From the NCBI GenBank assembly GCA_019828595.1, contig JAHQRK010000007.1:2232001-2296000 (forward strand): DNA of 64,000 bases. The letters run 5' to 3'. Made by a program: the position numbers and the translations under genes. Under the pieces are notes generated by a model. That model was not told the origin of the DNA and made no database searches. It saw only the letters and a program-made list of their open reading frames with translations. This stretch comes from Aphanomyces cochlioides (lineage: Eukaryota; Oomycota; Saprolegniomycetes; Saprolegniales; Verrucalvaceae). Below are positions 32,611 to 43,728 of the stretch, one piece after another (positions within the stretch are counted from its first letter, which is position 1; the number at the start of each line of letters is the position of its first letter).

Positions 32611-32676
32611 TGTAGGATGGCTGGCACCCTTCCTTGGAGAACGAAAGCCTTGACAAGGGTGATTTATATATGTCAC

Positions 32677-33427
32677 ATATTGATAGAAAATTAGCCACCA
32701 CGCGGCAAGTCACTACTGCCAAATTGCAATTTTTCATACAAAATCAAGATTAAATGTGAAAATTGGGGGTAATTAATTTGGTGCAATTTTGTGTGAATTT
32801 GACGTTTTGGTGATGACATCGTGACATTCAACGTTGACGAGTTGGTCAATGAATTTTTGCATTAGACTGACCTTGCAGTTGCTAGTTTGGAAGGTACGAG
32901 AAGGCATGTTGTCGTACGAGAGCTGGACAATTGCCTTGGAGCGTCAGGATCATGCCCACGGCGGTCTCAACGTGACAAGAAAAATAATTCACAATTGACA
33001 GCGTCATGGTGGTATGTAGCTCTGCGCCGTTGGAACGAGAAGATGGCCAGGAGGTGCCGGTGTTCGCCCTGCCACACGATTCAACATGGAGATCTGGATT
33101 ATCCCACGGCCATGTACACAACTCCGAGATGTGGCTGCGATTCAGGGACGAAATACCAGTACGATGGAAGTTCCTGCTGCTCTTTTTGTGCCCAGTCATC
33201 CATGTCAAACGGACTTGCAGCTGCTTGTTTCCCTCTCGTGACATATCAATTCGTCGACTCAAAAAGCGCAAGAATGAGCGCAAGATTGTCAACTCCGCAC
33301 GTCGAAATGGCCGTCCTCTGCAAAGCAATTGAATGCTAAACCGCCAACGTGGAGCAATAGTCGTCAACGAAAGCAGGCCAGGCAGGATGTCTAGCATTGT
33401 CTTTTTTTGTCGCATTAATTGTAAGGC
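32677..33427. other. Spacer downstream of transporter copy 2
   Basis: Overlapping open frames occur on both strands at 32882-33415 (up to 177 codons), none with a recognisable domain or supporting splice pattern, so no gene is called. It includes the chitinase promoter side. Confidence 0.45.
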
Positions 33428-35534
33428 CTACGGCGTGCACACGCTTGAAAAGCCAAGATCGACCCCTTTTTCAAAATTGCGGATGGCCGTTTGAGCGCCG
33501 ACAAATCCCATGCACAAGGCGGATAACCCAATCGTGAATGCCAAAATGTACACGAGGATCGACGTGCGGTTATACTTCTTCAATAAATAGCCCACAACCT
33601 ACATGACGACACTTGAATCCACTCCAACTCAAGGAGAGTTTACCTTTTGGCCAAAGAGACCTCCAGTAAATCCTGCGCAGGCAAACCAGGCGACGTAATC
33701 TAGGACCCATTGCAGTCAAGACAATACAAGCATGACAGCGCACCGTATTGCAGTTGTCCTGGGAACATGCCAGCAATCGAAAAGAGCAACGTGGTGGCGG
33801 ACGATGTAAATAAAATCATAAACGATGCCGTGGACGTTTGCACGGGCGGCAGAATACCATTTTCAAGCATGACTGGGCCTTTGATCATGCCACCTGCGCC
33901 GTGTTCGCGGTGAGAATGGCCAAGCTTTCATTGAATTCTCGTACCTCCAATGCCGAGTAATCCAGCCGCAATGCCAGCCAAGACGCAGTACATTGGAAAC
34001 ACGACTTGGGTTTTCAAACGCGTCCAGTGGACATCGCCTTCGACAAACGCAGTCTGCGTCAACACACGCAATCGATTCCGAAGTCGCAATCGCTGTCCCA
34101 TCCATCTACATTGAATAAGAGCGTGCTTTTTAACCATGAAGATACGTACGACATGATGAAAAGAAGCAAGACAAGTGGTAAAAACGTCAATACCCAGTAG
34201 AGAGAAGTCCCGCAATGGACATCAAACAAGCTGGGCACGCCATGGCCACCTAAAACCAACGCTTGGAAGAAAACCACGAGCTACAAGTAGCGTCAGATCA
34301 TCTTGGTGTCCTTTTTCTAGCCCTGCTTACCCAGCAAACCATCAGCGGCAGGACGCTTTGAACGGGGAATATCGTGTACTCTTCCGCCTCGAGCATCGCC
34401 CGCGTGTCTTCGATAAAGCGCGTCTTGTCGATGGGTATGACCAGTCGTGGCAATGTTTCAAAGTCTTCTTCGTCCGCTTGGAGCTGCAGTCGCTCCTGGC
34501 GCTTTGTCCGCGTGACGGAGAGCCAATGTTCCGCACACCATTTCACTTTATTCTGTCGAAATGTTGGCTGGCTCGACAAGGAAAGGAGACGCACCTCAAT
34601 CGTGTCAATATGAATCAAACACGACTTGGATTCGTCGTTGGGCGCTGCCTTGGCATTCGCAATGCGCTCTTTAGCGTACAGCTGCAAGGAACCAATTGAG
34701 TCCAAAGCAGCAGGGGGAAGGACATCGTACCTTGTTGCCCTTGAGCATGGTTTTGTACGCAGTGTAGGAAAGCAACGTGATCAAGAGGATCAAAATCAAC
34801 CACGCTGGAAGGATGCGGTTGAAGAGAACGCCAAAGATAGACCCGACGAGAGTCGGTGGCTCCATCATCGCAGCTAACGCGTAGTCGATCAATGGCCGCT
34901 TGGGGCGATCTACACTCGTCCAAGTCAACAGAGCAATAAGAGCATCGTCCTACGGGGATGTTTCTTGCTGAAGTTGACCCAAAAGGTCGCGACGGCGCCG
35001 CCGAAAATGGTCGCTTTCGACAATGGAATGGCATGCTTGGGCCCAAGACCAACGACTAAAATATACAATGGCACGAGAAGACCACCACCGCCAACGCCGC
35101 AACCAGAGCCAAGCGCGGCGCTGAGGAACGCCATGAAGGTTGCAAAGCCATCGGCTGGCGTGAATGGCGAGAAGAGATTTTTCTCCATGCACATTGTCGA
35201 CACTTGGCTGACATGGTCCTTGCCAGGCTTGGTGGTCGTCATGAGGATGCAGCGTTTGGACAAGTCGGTTGGCGACTCGCCGCAGTCGGAATCTGTGCTA
35301 CAAGCAGCGCAAACCCTGCGTCAAGGTGTGTGATCAAACCATAGAGGACGACAACGACAGGCCAACTTACTCTTCAATGCACGCCAAGCCTGGCAAGAAA
35401 CCACAGTCTTGCCGCCGCGAGCACGATATTCCGGCAGCTGCAGGCGCATGCACTGAAGCGCCTCCGTCCACAGCGCTCGAGGCGCCTAGAACGACCGCGG
35501 CCGACGCGACCACGACAGTCCACTTGGCTATCAT
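33428..35534 (-). CDS. TauE/SafE-family membrane transporter, copy 2, multi-exon
   Basis: Paralogue of the gene at 25486-27636, same strand and same exon plan. The ATG at 35534 gives a signal peptide (MIAKWTVVVASAAVVLGASS). The cysteine-rich luminal segment is CSRRQDCGFLPGLAC, then VCAACSTDSDCGE. The first TauE half has GSGCGVGGGGLLVPLYILV and GLGPKHAIPLSKATIFGGAV; the next exon reads RPLIDYALAAMMEPPTLVGS. The second half has VLAGIAAGLLGIGG and GPVMLENGILPPVQTSTASF. The last exon ends FSSVCTP with the stop at 33428-33430. Introns are again about 45-60 nt. Protein similarity to copy 1 is strong in the membrane segments and weaker in the loops, which suggests an old local duplication. The transported anion is unknown. 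Confidence 0.82.
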
Positions 35535-35694
35535 CTGCAGCGCGTGGGTGGGGTGGTCAAACCAGAAATACATCTCCAATGAGATTTCAGTGACAATGGT
35601 GTTACACACCCATGGAACTCTCTCACGATGGAATCGATTCTTACCACCAAGGAGCAGCTGGGGCTACAGGTGCTAGCAAGGCCAGCCAGTCGTG
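35535..35694. other. Short spacer
   Basis: 160 bases between transporter copy 2 and the kinase remnant; nothing seen. Confidence 0.4.
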
Positions 35695-36614
35695 TTATCG
35701 ACGAGTTCTTACGTGGCTAGACAGTTGTTGCTCAATCTCAACGAGCGTCGGACGCCTCGACGGGTCCTCTTGGAAGCATTGGGTCATGATTTGAGCCATC
35801 GGTGGTGGAATAGTTTCACACTCTGAAATGTCCAACCGACCACCTTCCAACACATATGCCGCTGCTTCTGCCGGTGACATGGATGGAAATGGCGGCGTGT
35901 TTGAAAAGGTCTCCCACATGAACACGCCAAACGAGTACGCGTCCGACTTGTACGAGAAGGAATACGGCGGCTGGAGCGATTCCGGAGCCATGTACTTGAG
36001 TTACCCGACGCCGCCACGTTTCATCCACTGCGTTCCTGCCACCGCGACGCGACGGCTCAGTCCAAAGTCGCACAGTTTGGCTTGAACGCCTCGATGCAAT
36101 ATCTTCTCCACGAGACAATTTCGAGCTGCAATGTCGCGATGAATGAATCGACCTTCATGCATATTGGCAAGACCTTGTGCCGCTCCATCCAAGATTGTCA
36201 TTTTGTGTCGACGACTCAAAGATCTTCGTTGTTGCTCCACGTTGCCGTGCGGCAAATATTCTGTGACAAGAGCTAGCGTCTGGGATGGGTCCGTCGATGC
36301 GCCGACAAAGGGAACGACGTTGGGATGATGGCCAAACATGGTGAGCACCGGGGCTTCGTGTTGGAATTCTTTCACGATTTGATCGGTCGAGCCATCGCCA
36401 AATGCTTGAGCGCGGATCGTCTTGACCACGACCTAGGCGACATATTACATCCTTTCTTCTGTGAATGCTTGCTTTACCTCTTTGCCATCAAGGTTGGCTC
36501 GATAGACGTCGCCGAAATGGCCAGAGCTAAGTAATTCTTTCATGTGGATGTTGCTGAAGGGGACTTCGCGGTAGGACATGGGGAGTTGCTCAAACGTCGA
36601 CTCCAATTTGGTGT
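35695..36614 (-). pseudogene. 3' fragment of a TKL kinase, joined to an AGC kinase fragment
   Basis: Reads (5' to 3' on the minus strand) LESTFEQLPMSYREVPFSNI, HMKELLSSGHFGDVYRANLDGKE, a short intron near 36433-36478, VVVKTIRAQAFG, FGHHPNVVPFVGAS, HRDIAARN, CDFGLSRR and then GGVG-stop-LKYMAPES. The in-frame TAA at 36001-36003 replaces the proline seen in the sister kinases (GVGPLKYMAPES). The C-terminus continues in the same frame to 35695 (RPTLVEIEQQL). It is clearly a copy of the TKL family at 488, 11968 and 23260, but it lacks the beta-rich module and any membrane part. Upstream it runs straight into an AGC kinase fragment in a different frame. It is interpreted as a pseudogene formed by rearrangement. 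Confidence 0.75.
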
Positions 36615-37338
36615 ATTCTGTGGCTTCAAATCGCCGTAAATGATATCATGGGAATGCAATTCCTGCAGAGCGAGGAGGATTTCCGCCGCGATGAGACGTG
36701 CCTTTCCCTCCGAGAAGCGACGATCTTGGCTGAGCCAGAAGGACAAGTCGTTGCCAGGACAGAATTCAGTCACGACAAACAATTTGTCCGGCGTCTAGAC
36801 AAAGTTGAATGCGCTCGACGAAAGCACGGCGACGTACGTGGATCGCACACGATAACTTGGTCAAGAATGGATGGTTGAGATGGAGCAACACGATGTTTTC
36901 TGTCTGGAGAAGTGGATTGTGCAAGGTCAAGGCAGATGTGAGGAGTGTCTTCACCGCGTAGATCTTCTCGTCGTCTTTCTTCCGCACCATCAAGACGATG
37001 CCAAACCTTCCTTTCGCGAGTACTTTGAGCACATCAAAGTCTTGAGGAGACACGTCCGCTTGGACGACGATCGCTCCATTTGAGGCCTTTATCATGACTT
37101 GTCGGGTTGAGAGAACGTCTCGGTCTACTCCACACGTCAACACTTCTGGCAGATTGAACAGTGTAGACGTACGCCTTGGTCCCGTCGGCGTCGCCGGTCC
37201 ACCATTTGCAGAGGCCAGGTTGCTCGTACACCCTGCAACGTTCTTGCTTCCGTCGTTTCGCGGACTGTCCTTCCCAACCACACATCCTGTGTTGGGAGTT
37301 GTCACGTGCAGCAGCGGGGGAGGACTGAGTCTATTCAC
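36615..37338 (-). pseudogene. 5' fragment of an AGC-family kinase, truncated at the catalytic loop
   Basis: N-lobe and half of the C-lobe of an S6K/RSK-type AGC kinase: SPQDFDVLKVLAKGRFGIV, KKDDEKIYAVKTLLTSALTL, IVLLHLNHPFLTKLSC, a roughly 43-nt intron near 36798-36840, then TPDKLFVVTEFCPGNDLSFW, ARLIAAEILLALQELHSHD and IIYGDLKPQN. The family reads YRDLKPEN, so the catalytic-loop Arg has become Gly. Directly after the Asn codon (36615-36617) the AGC similarity ends and TKL sequence follows in another frame. The AGC frame itself stops at about 36540. No DFG, activation loop or C-tail of an AGC kinase is present. The 5' end is uncertain: no ATG is convincing, and an upstream exon is possible. 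Confidence 0.7.
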
Positions 37339-37891
37339 ACCTTCATAGTTTAAACCTCAAACTACGCCGTGATACCTCCCGCCGCTTTCTCTTTTCTCTT
37401 CCATCGCTCGACGGTGCTGGTCGTCCAATGTCCCCAGCGCACAACTTGTCAAAATCAACTACCGGTACATCTGTATCTGTAACAATTCTCGAAGGAAATC
37501 CATGGAAGACCACGGTCGCACGTGAGTGCAAGCAGCATGGCGCGAGAGAATTGTCCAAGCTGATCGCACTCAAGGGAAACGACGACGTTGTTGGATGACG
37601 ACGCGAGCCAAGCGTGAATCCTGCGCACGTGGTCTCGAGAGGATCCTCTTGGAAGCATCAGGCGGACGACCACACAGCGCGGACGCCGCTCCCGACCTTT
37701 GGGCATGTCGCCATGACTCACGAGACTCTTGCAACTCATGCTCACTCGTCTATCACGTCGTGCTATGCAACTGAAAGGGGCGTCAAGTTGCCACGTCGTT
37801 GTGGGTCCTGTGTGAATCCGCGCGGAAAGACGTCCGCTCTTCGACGACGGGCTTCCCACGGATTGACTTGCATTACAACACAGGACGACGA
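37339..37891. other. Spacer between kinase remnant and FBT gene
   Basis: Open frames on both strands (up to 187 codons on the minus strand to 38018) lack any recognisable domain and overlap the transporter's end. No gene is called. Confidence 0.4.
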
Positions 37892-39609
37892 CTAGTCGCA
37901 TCCTCGTCCGCCGGCAAGTCGAAGACATGCCGTTTCCGGGAAGATCGACAGGAGATTGGTCACGACGCCATACAGGAGTGAGCATGCCATGACGGCGAGC
38001 GTCAAGATTGCCATCCACGGCTGTTTGCCTCCGTCCCGCTTGAGCGCTTGCGCTTGCGGCTTCTGTGGCGGGAGGAGGACGAGCGTGGCGAGGCTCAAGA
38101 GGCGCATGACGTAGGCAATGACGAATGTCATCTCGACTTGGTTGCGGACTTGCGGCGTGTCGGCGTCAATGTCTGCTTGGTACACTTGAAACGCGCTGTC
38201 GATAATCTTGGAGATGGACACGGCGAGCGGCGATGCCAAATTGGAGACGGTCGTCACCAAGCCATACGTCGCTCCTTCATGGCCAGCGTCCGTCACTTCC
38301 ACGGTGACAAACCCCGTCACGACAAAGCGGACGCCTTGCGCCAAGCTGTTGACGACGGGAGCGCCAAGGAAGAACCATTCGTTCCGCACAATGTCGTACA
38401 CGGTCAGCGTCGTCACGGTCGCGTCGACGGCGACGATCCCGATCGTCGTGATCGCCACGAGGAGACGCCAGTCCGTGCCGAGGAAGTACGAATTGGTCAC
38501 ACCCATGCCAAGCGCCGTGAGCGCCGCCGAGAGCATGCTAAAGATGCTGTCGTTGATCGGCTCGACGCGCGCCCAGTCGGACGCGACGATGCTGCTCGGC
38601 GTGGCTTGCATGTCCGACAAGAACGCGTTCAAGTAGTGGAACCACATCGTCTGCCAGATCGCGCGCTGGGTGCAGATGTCGTACATCTCGATGCATTTCA
38701 CGCGCAGCGACGTCGAGACAACGCACCGCGGCGGCGCGTCTGGAAAGACGAGCACCGCCGGCAAGGCCGCAATGACCGCCAAGCTCAAGACCCACATGAC
38801 GGTGCTCATCGGGACGGACCACGTAAACGTGCCGCCGTACTCGTCGCCGTTCATCGCGAGGCCGACCGCTCCCATCGACAAACTCGCAAAGCAATACCTA
38901 CAAAGAGAGCAGTGAGGAAGCGCGGAACGATCGCATGGACGTGCTTGATGATGTAGGACCAGCTCTGCGTGTGGCCACGGACATCCTGTCGCTCCGTTTG
39001 CGCCAGTTCGACCATCGCGGCGTCGCACGCAACGTCGGCCATGACGTAGCCCATGCTCGCCCCCATCAAGAGCAAGATGTACTTGGTTCCGTCGGCGGGG
39101 GCGTTCGGGTTGACGACGTGGCGGAGCGTCACGTTGGGGATCGCGACGATGTCCCCCTTGGCAAAGTACGGCGCGTCGTGCGGCAACTGCGCGATCGTGA
39201 GGAGGAAGAAGAGGCAAATGATCCATCCAAGGAGGACATACGGGCGCCGGCGGAAGCCCCACACGGGGACGCAGTCGGTGACGAGCCCAAAGAAGAGTTT
39301 GAACGACCATGCCATGTCAATCATGCTCGCACACGCCGCGACTTGGTACCCGTCCATGTTGAGATACATGCGAAAGAACGGATAGACTGTCCGTGGAAAC
39401 GCGCCGTGGAGAACGCCGACGCCCGCGTACGTGATCATGAGCCCGACGTGCGATGGATGCCAGAGATTCGGCACGCCGTTCACGTACGAATCGTCGGATT
39501 TCCGCGGCGACAGCGGCGGCAACGTCGTCGACGAGCCTCGCTTCAGCAGCGCAATGTCGTCCTGGTACAGCACAAGGTCGTCGTCGACATTGTGCGCGAG
39601 CATATCCAC
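37892..39609 (-). CDS. Folate-biopterin (FBT/BT1) family membrane transporter
   Basis: Polytopic MFS-type transporter of the FBT family (kinetoplastid BT1 relatives; greatly expanded in oomycetes). The ATG is at 39609 (MDMLAHNVDDDLVLYQDD). After a polar N-terminus the first membrane region reads GLMITYAGVGVLHGAFPRTV, YPFFRMYLNMDGYQ, then AWSFKLFFGLVTDCVPVWGF and RRRPYVLLGWIICLFFLLT. The second part, after a short intron near 38896-38940, runs from YCFASLSMGAVGLAMNGDEY through about seven hydrophobic helices to ETACLRLAGGRGCD. Joining the exons in frame needs either a GC-AG intron (after WSYII) or a slightly different boundary, which I could not settle. About 12 helices in all. The substrate is inferred from the family; oomycete members may carry other compounds. 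Confidence 0.83.
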
Positions 39610-39760
39610 GATCGATGCTGGCTTGTTGTTCCACGATGGTATAGCGGTTTCACAGCGGTTTCACGTTGAAAATGACGTGGCATGCTGAGAGCACACCTTG
39701 ACAATCGATCGACAGAGGGAGTCGATGGCTAAAAATAGCTCGATTTGACCCGTTCGAGAC
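39610..39760. promoter_or_regulatory. Short bidirectional promoter region
   Basis: Only 151 bases separate the divergent starts of the FBT transporter (39609, minus) and the FAM194/thioredoxin-like gene (39761, plus), so the two promoters must overlap. No specific element was identified. Confidence 0.5.
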
Positions 39761-42688
39761 ATGGCGACGCCGCGAGATGCGCTGGAATCGCTCGGTGCGT
39801 TGGCATTTTGATCCTTTTGGACGCTCATGATGCTCTGTAGTGCACAAGACGACAAGCGGCGGAGGACGACAAGATGATGGCGATTCCAAGAACGTCGATA
39901 TCAAGTACCCGACGGGCGACCAAGCGGTCCTTCTCGATTCCACTGGCTGTGGCTTTTGCTAGTACGTCATGTCAAGCGCTTGCGAGCTCATCTCATGGCC
40001 TCTGCTGTAGCTACGAGAGCGGTCGCGTCGCGGTGTGCGTGAGCAAAGTCAATGCGATTCAAAAACGCTACTATTTCTATGAAGGTACGACCGACCGTCC
40101 ATGGAGCGCACTGGAGGCGTGACGACGATGGCGGCGTAGACCATCGAACGCAATTGCTTTTATGCTCCATCGACGAGCACGTGGTGCGTCCATGATGGCG
40201 TCGTCCGTCGCAAAGTTGACACGTTTGCAGGTTGGCTCGGCCGGTCGTCCGAATGGAAACAAGTTGGTGTTGACCAAGCACGGCGCGATTCTCTCGGACG
40301 CCAAGAACGACATCGTCAAGGTCCTTCGTCTCGCGCTCTCTCTCGACTGCTAGCTGACTGACGCCGTAGAGTTGGAAATGGCGCGATGTCAACCAAAGCG
40401 CGTTGGATCCCATCACGATCGGGCTCAACGACATGCTCACGTTGAAATTTGTCGACCGCAAGCACATTTCCGTCAAGTGGAGCCATCCCCGCGGCATCTC
40501 GCTCGAGTTTTCCTGCGGCGAGAAGCTCAAACGCGACGACAACTACCTCGACCATAGTCGACGGTCCGTGCGACTGGACTCCCTCCTTGGATTGCCATTG
40601 AAATCTGCTTTGTAGCGCGACGCATGGCGTCCATCGCGGCAAACTCGTAATTGACACATCGCATGAACCGAGTCTCGTCGCGCGGCAGAAACAAATCGAA
40701 GTCGCCGCGCTCGAGAAACGATCCAAGCAACATCCCCGCAGCAACGACTTGACGCACGACGCGATCAAGCAAGTCGTGTCGCGGCTGGAAGACACGTTTG
40801 ACCAAGCGTGCCGCGTGACGCCATATTGCACTGGATCATGGCTCCATGAAGCGCACAGCAAGACGCTGTCCGAGCTGCCCGTGCTGCCCAAGACTGGCTT
40901 TGAAGTCGGCAAAGAGCCGACGATCTACGGCCAGCCCATGGAGCCACACACGCCAACGCATGTGACGGAAAGCTTGCAAGATAAAGACGGCCAGTGGCTT
41001 TCGTCGCTGGACATCCATCACCGATTCGAAGCGCGGAATCCTGTCTTGCCGAGGACTGCCGTGCTCTGCAACGCGAGCGGCCGCTATAGCATCGACATCC
41101 AAGTGAGACAGCAAAGGGAGCTCTGGAGCTCAAACGCTCTGTAGGTGCCAGGGGGAGCAGCGCAACCCGAGGGGAAGAAACTCCCGAGAGTGTCGGCATG
41201 TCGTTTGGACGCTTTCTTGAAAGACGACGTCGCGATGGACCAGCTCGTCCTCGTGGCGTGTCTTCGAGACGACGACGCACGGAGCCGCCAGGCTGAAAAG
41301 ACGCTCGAGTTGGTCCATGGCCTCCTCGAATCGGCCAAAGACCAGCAGCAAGCACAGGAGCAACTCGACGAACTCCCGCAGTCTCTCGTGTAAGCGCCCC
41401 CTCGTTGCCGTAGAGATGACGGAGATGACGACTTTGTAGCCACGCCATGACGAGCGAAAAATTCCGACTGGTCAAAGTTGACATGGCCGAGTCGCGCGAG
41501 ATGGCGCAGCGGTTCCGCATCCACGCCGCCCCGACGTTCCTCATGTAGCTGCTTTCGTTCTTCCAAGTCGAGTGTCGATTGCTTCGTTGTAGGTTCTTCG
41601 AGAGCAAACTCGTCGCCGCGACGAGTTTGGGCGGTCAACCCATTCGGTTGACGCCGACGACGCGGAATGTCCACTTGACGCACGTCATGGACCATCCACC
41701 GCGGACGCTCCTCGTCCAAGCGCAAGCCAAGCAGCAACTTTACAACGAGAAGCTCCTGAAGAAGGAACTCTTTCCTTGGGACTTGGCCATGTCTGCTGAG
41801 GTTTTTTTCCACCGTGGACGTCGCCAAGTGTCAAATGCATTGTAGCAAGCTCTTCAGCGCATTGCCAAGTTGTCCAAAGCCGCGGCCGTCAACGGCGTCG
41901 TGCCATCCTACAACCTTGTCCTTCTCTGCGACGACGTAAGCTGCAGCTCGCTTTCTACCTCAGCATGGCGTTCTCTAGCTGGGCGAAGCGGACTTTCGCA
42001 TCTTGGAGCGGTATTTCCGCACGACGGACGCCAAGAAAGCCCCGCATCCAGCGCAGGAATGCGTCGTGGCCATGATATTAACCAAACCAGTTTTTCCATT
42101 CGCCTCGAGCATGTGTCCATTATGCCGAGCGGCGCAAGGACGCCGTGTGAGCTCTGCTCTTGATCTTGACGACGGTACGCTTGAGGAATCGACGCTCCAA
42201 GTTGATGGCGACCTTGTAGGCGTCTGTCCGCATTGCGGCATTGTACCGAAATCGTTTGTGGAATCGACGACGACGTATGCCAGCAGCATCGGGACGATCG
42301 TCTTTGTCCATCGCCACTTGCGAGTACGTCGTCGGGTGGATGGAACGCTTGTAAGGTTGGTCTTTTGCTTGGACTAGGCGCCGACATTACATCGCCTGGC
42401 GGAGCGATGGCACGGCCAAGTCGTCCAGACAAAGGCACAGCAGGTTTCGAGTTGCGAGATCTCGCATCGTATTCAAGGAAACCACGATAGATGACACGCG
42501 GCGCCGAGGTGGAAGCGCATAAAGGCTTGACACAGGAATCGTTGCTGAAGGAAATGGAGCAGTTCCTCCAAGCTGGACGGCGCGGCCTCTTTGCCCCGAA
42601 TGACTACATTCCCCCCATGGCGCTCTCCGCGACGGACACGTCCATCATCAACACAAGATTGACGAGCAAACCGCCCCATTCAGCTTAA
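39761..42688 (+). CDS. FAM194-domain protein with thioredoxin-like segment, about 14 exons
   Basis: Reconstructed from many short exons with 40-55-nt introns. The start is the ATG at 39761 (MATPRDALESLV), and the first intron ends at about 39840. The N-terminal third matches the FAM194 (ERICH6/C3orf20) domain: DIKYPTGDQAVLLDSTGCGF, CYYESGRVAVCVSKVNAIQK, LVLTKHGAILSDAKNDIVK, SWKWRDVNQSALDPITIGLN, LKFVDRKHISVKWSHPRG. Next is a charged stretch (LVIDTSHEPSLVARQKQIEV) and a region ending GRYSIDIQ. A thioredoxin-like segment follows: LVLVACLRDDDARS, VKVDMAESREMAQRFRIHAA, then PTFLMFFESKLVAATSLGG, with the cis-Pro APT but no CxxC pair, so no redox activity is expected. The tail is Arg-rich and ends LTSKPPHSA. 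Exons between about 42060 and 42360 are least certain. In animals FAM194 proteins are linked to cilia and sperm, so a zoospore flagellum role is possible (inference). Confidence 0.68.
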
Positions 42689-43083
42689 CCTTGTCAACTT
42701 ATCACGTATGGATCGATGTCTTCCTGGGACTTCCCATCGTCCATTGCTCATGACTTCATGCAGTGCTCGAAGACTACAATCGCTTGGTGACTGTCCAGGT
42801 GGTGGTTTTGCATCTTGCCGATGGTTCATGAAGGTAGTCGCATCTCGCTTGACGACGTATTCACTCGCGAGTTGTCTTCATACAGAGAGAGATGAGTCAT
42901 TGGGAAGCATCGGCTGATTTGCTGGATGTTCTCTTTGTCGTCATGTCGTGGAAGTTGAAAGAATTGTGCTGATAGGCAATCCAGTTCATGCAGCGTGCAT
43001 CTTCGACTCTTGGCAAGAGATATCCTGTAGCTGTGCTTGTCGGTGTCTTTCTTCTCATGGACCATTCAGACCAAGTTTGGAAC
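42689..43083. other. Spacer before the long-TIR element
   Basis: About 400 bases, no coding signal seen. Confidence 0.45.
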
Positions 43084-43728
43084 TACTACACCATTTGCCG
43101 GTTTAGTTCGTTTAAGTTGCGATATATTTCGAATCATTTGCAATATATTTCGTATCACGTGCAATATATTTCGTATGACTTGCATTTAATTTCGTTGTCG
43201 GCGACGAAAATCGATTTATATTTCGCATTATATTTCATACCTCTTGCATTTAATTTCATATTTTTTAGCTTATATTTCGTATCACGTGCATTTTAATTCG
43301 TAGTAATGCAAAATATATTCAACGTCCTATTGAGATATGAAGTTTCACATGTGTTGCAGTGTTGGCTTGAGCTATGAATTTGCGACGGGCAAGCGCATAT
43401 GAACTCTGCCGAGCTTGATTGATGCTCGCATTGACTTATATGGTGATTGAAGCATCCCATCAATTTCTTATGAGTTCGATAACAATTTTTTGTTAAATTT
43501 TCTATGGACTTTTTCTCTTTTCTGCGAAATTAAATGCACGTGATACGAAATATAAGCAAATAATATGAAATTAAATGCAAGAGGTATGAAATATAATGCA
43601 AGTCCTGCGAAATATAAATCGATTTTCGTCGCCGACCACGAAATTAAATGCAAGTCATACGAAATATATTGCACGTGATACGAAATATATCGCAACTTAA
43701 ACGAACTAAACCGGCAAATGGTGTAGTA
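43084..43728. mobile_element. Foldback-type MITE with roughly 210-bp inverted repeats
   Basis: Left arm 43084-43300 and right arm 43525-43728 are inverted copies with few changes, around a 224-bp non-coding centre. The outermost TA pairs (43084-43085 and 43727-43728) fit a TA target duplication, with ends CTACACCATTTGCC. Each arm is built from repeating units of about 21 nt containing ATATTTCGTATCACGTG. The left arm has one extra unit and the right arm has a 9-nt insertion. No transposase is encoded, so mobility would need an enzyme supplied in trans. Confidence 0.85.

Noticed and set aside
32882..33415. 177-codon minus-strand frame and overlapping plus-strand frames
   Set aside because: Open on both strands at once, no domain, no coherent splice pattern; treated as spacer.
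38048..38956. 302-codon open frame on the plus strand inside the FBT transporter
   Set aside because: It is antisense to the clearly recognisable transporter helices; its Arg/Asp/His-rich composition is the usual shadow of a GC-rich hydrophobic gene.
43084..43728. Reading the long-TIR element as a tandem satellite
   Set aside because: The units lie in two inverted arms with matching outer ends and TA borders, which fits a foldback MITE better than a satellite array.
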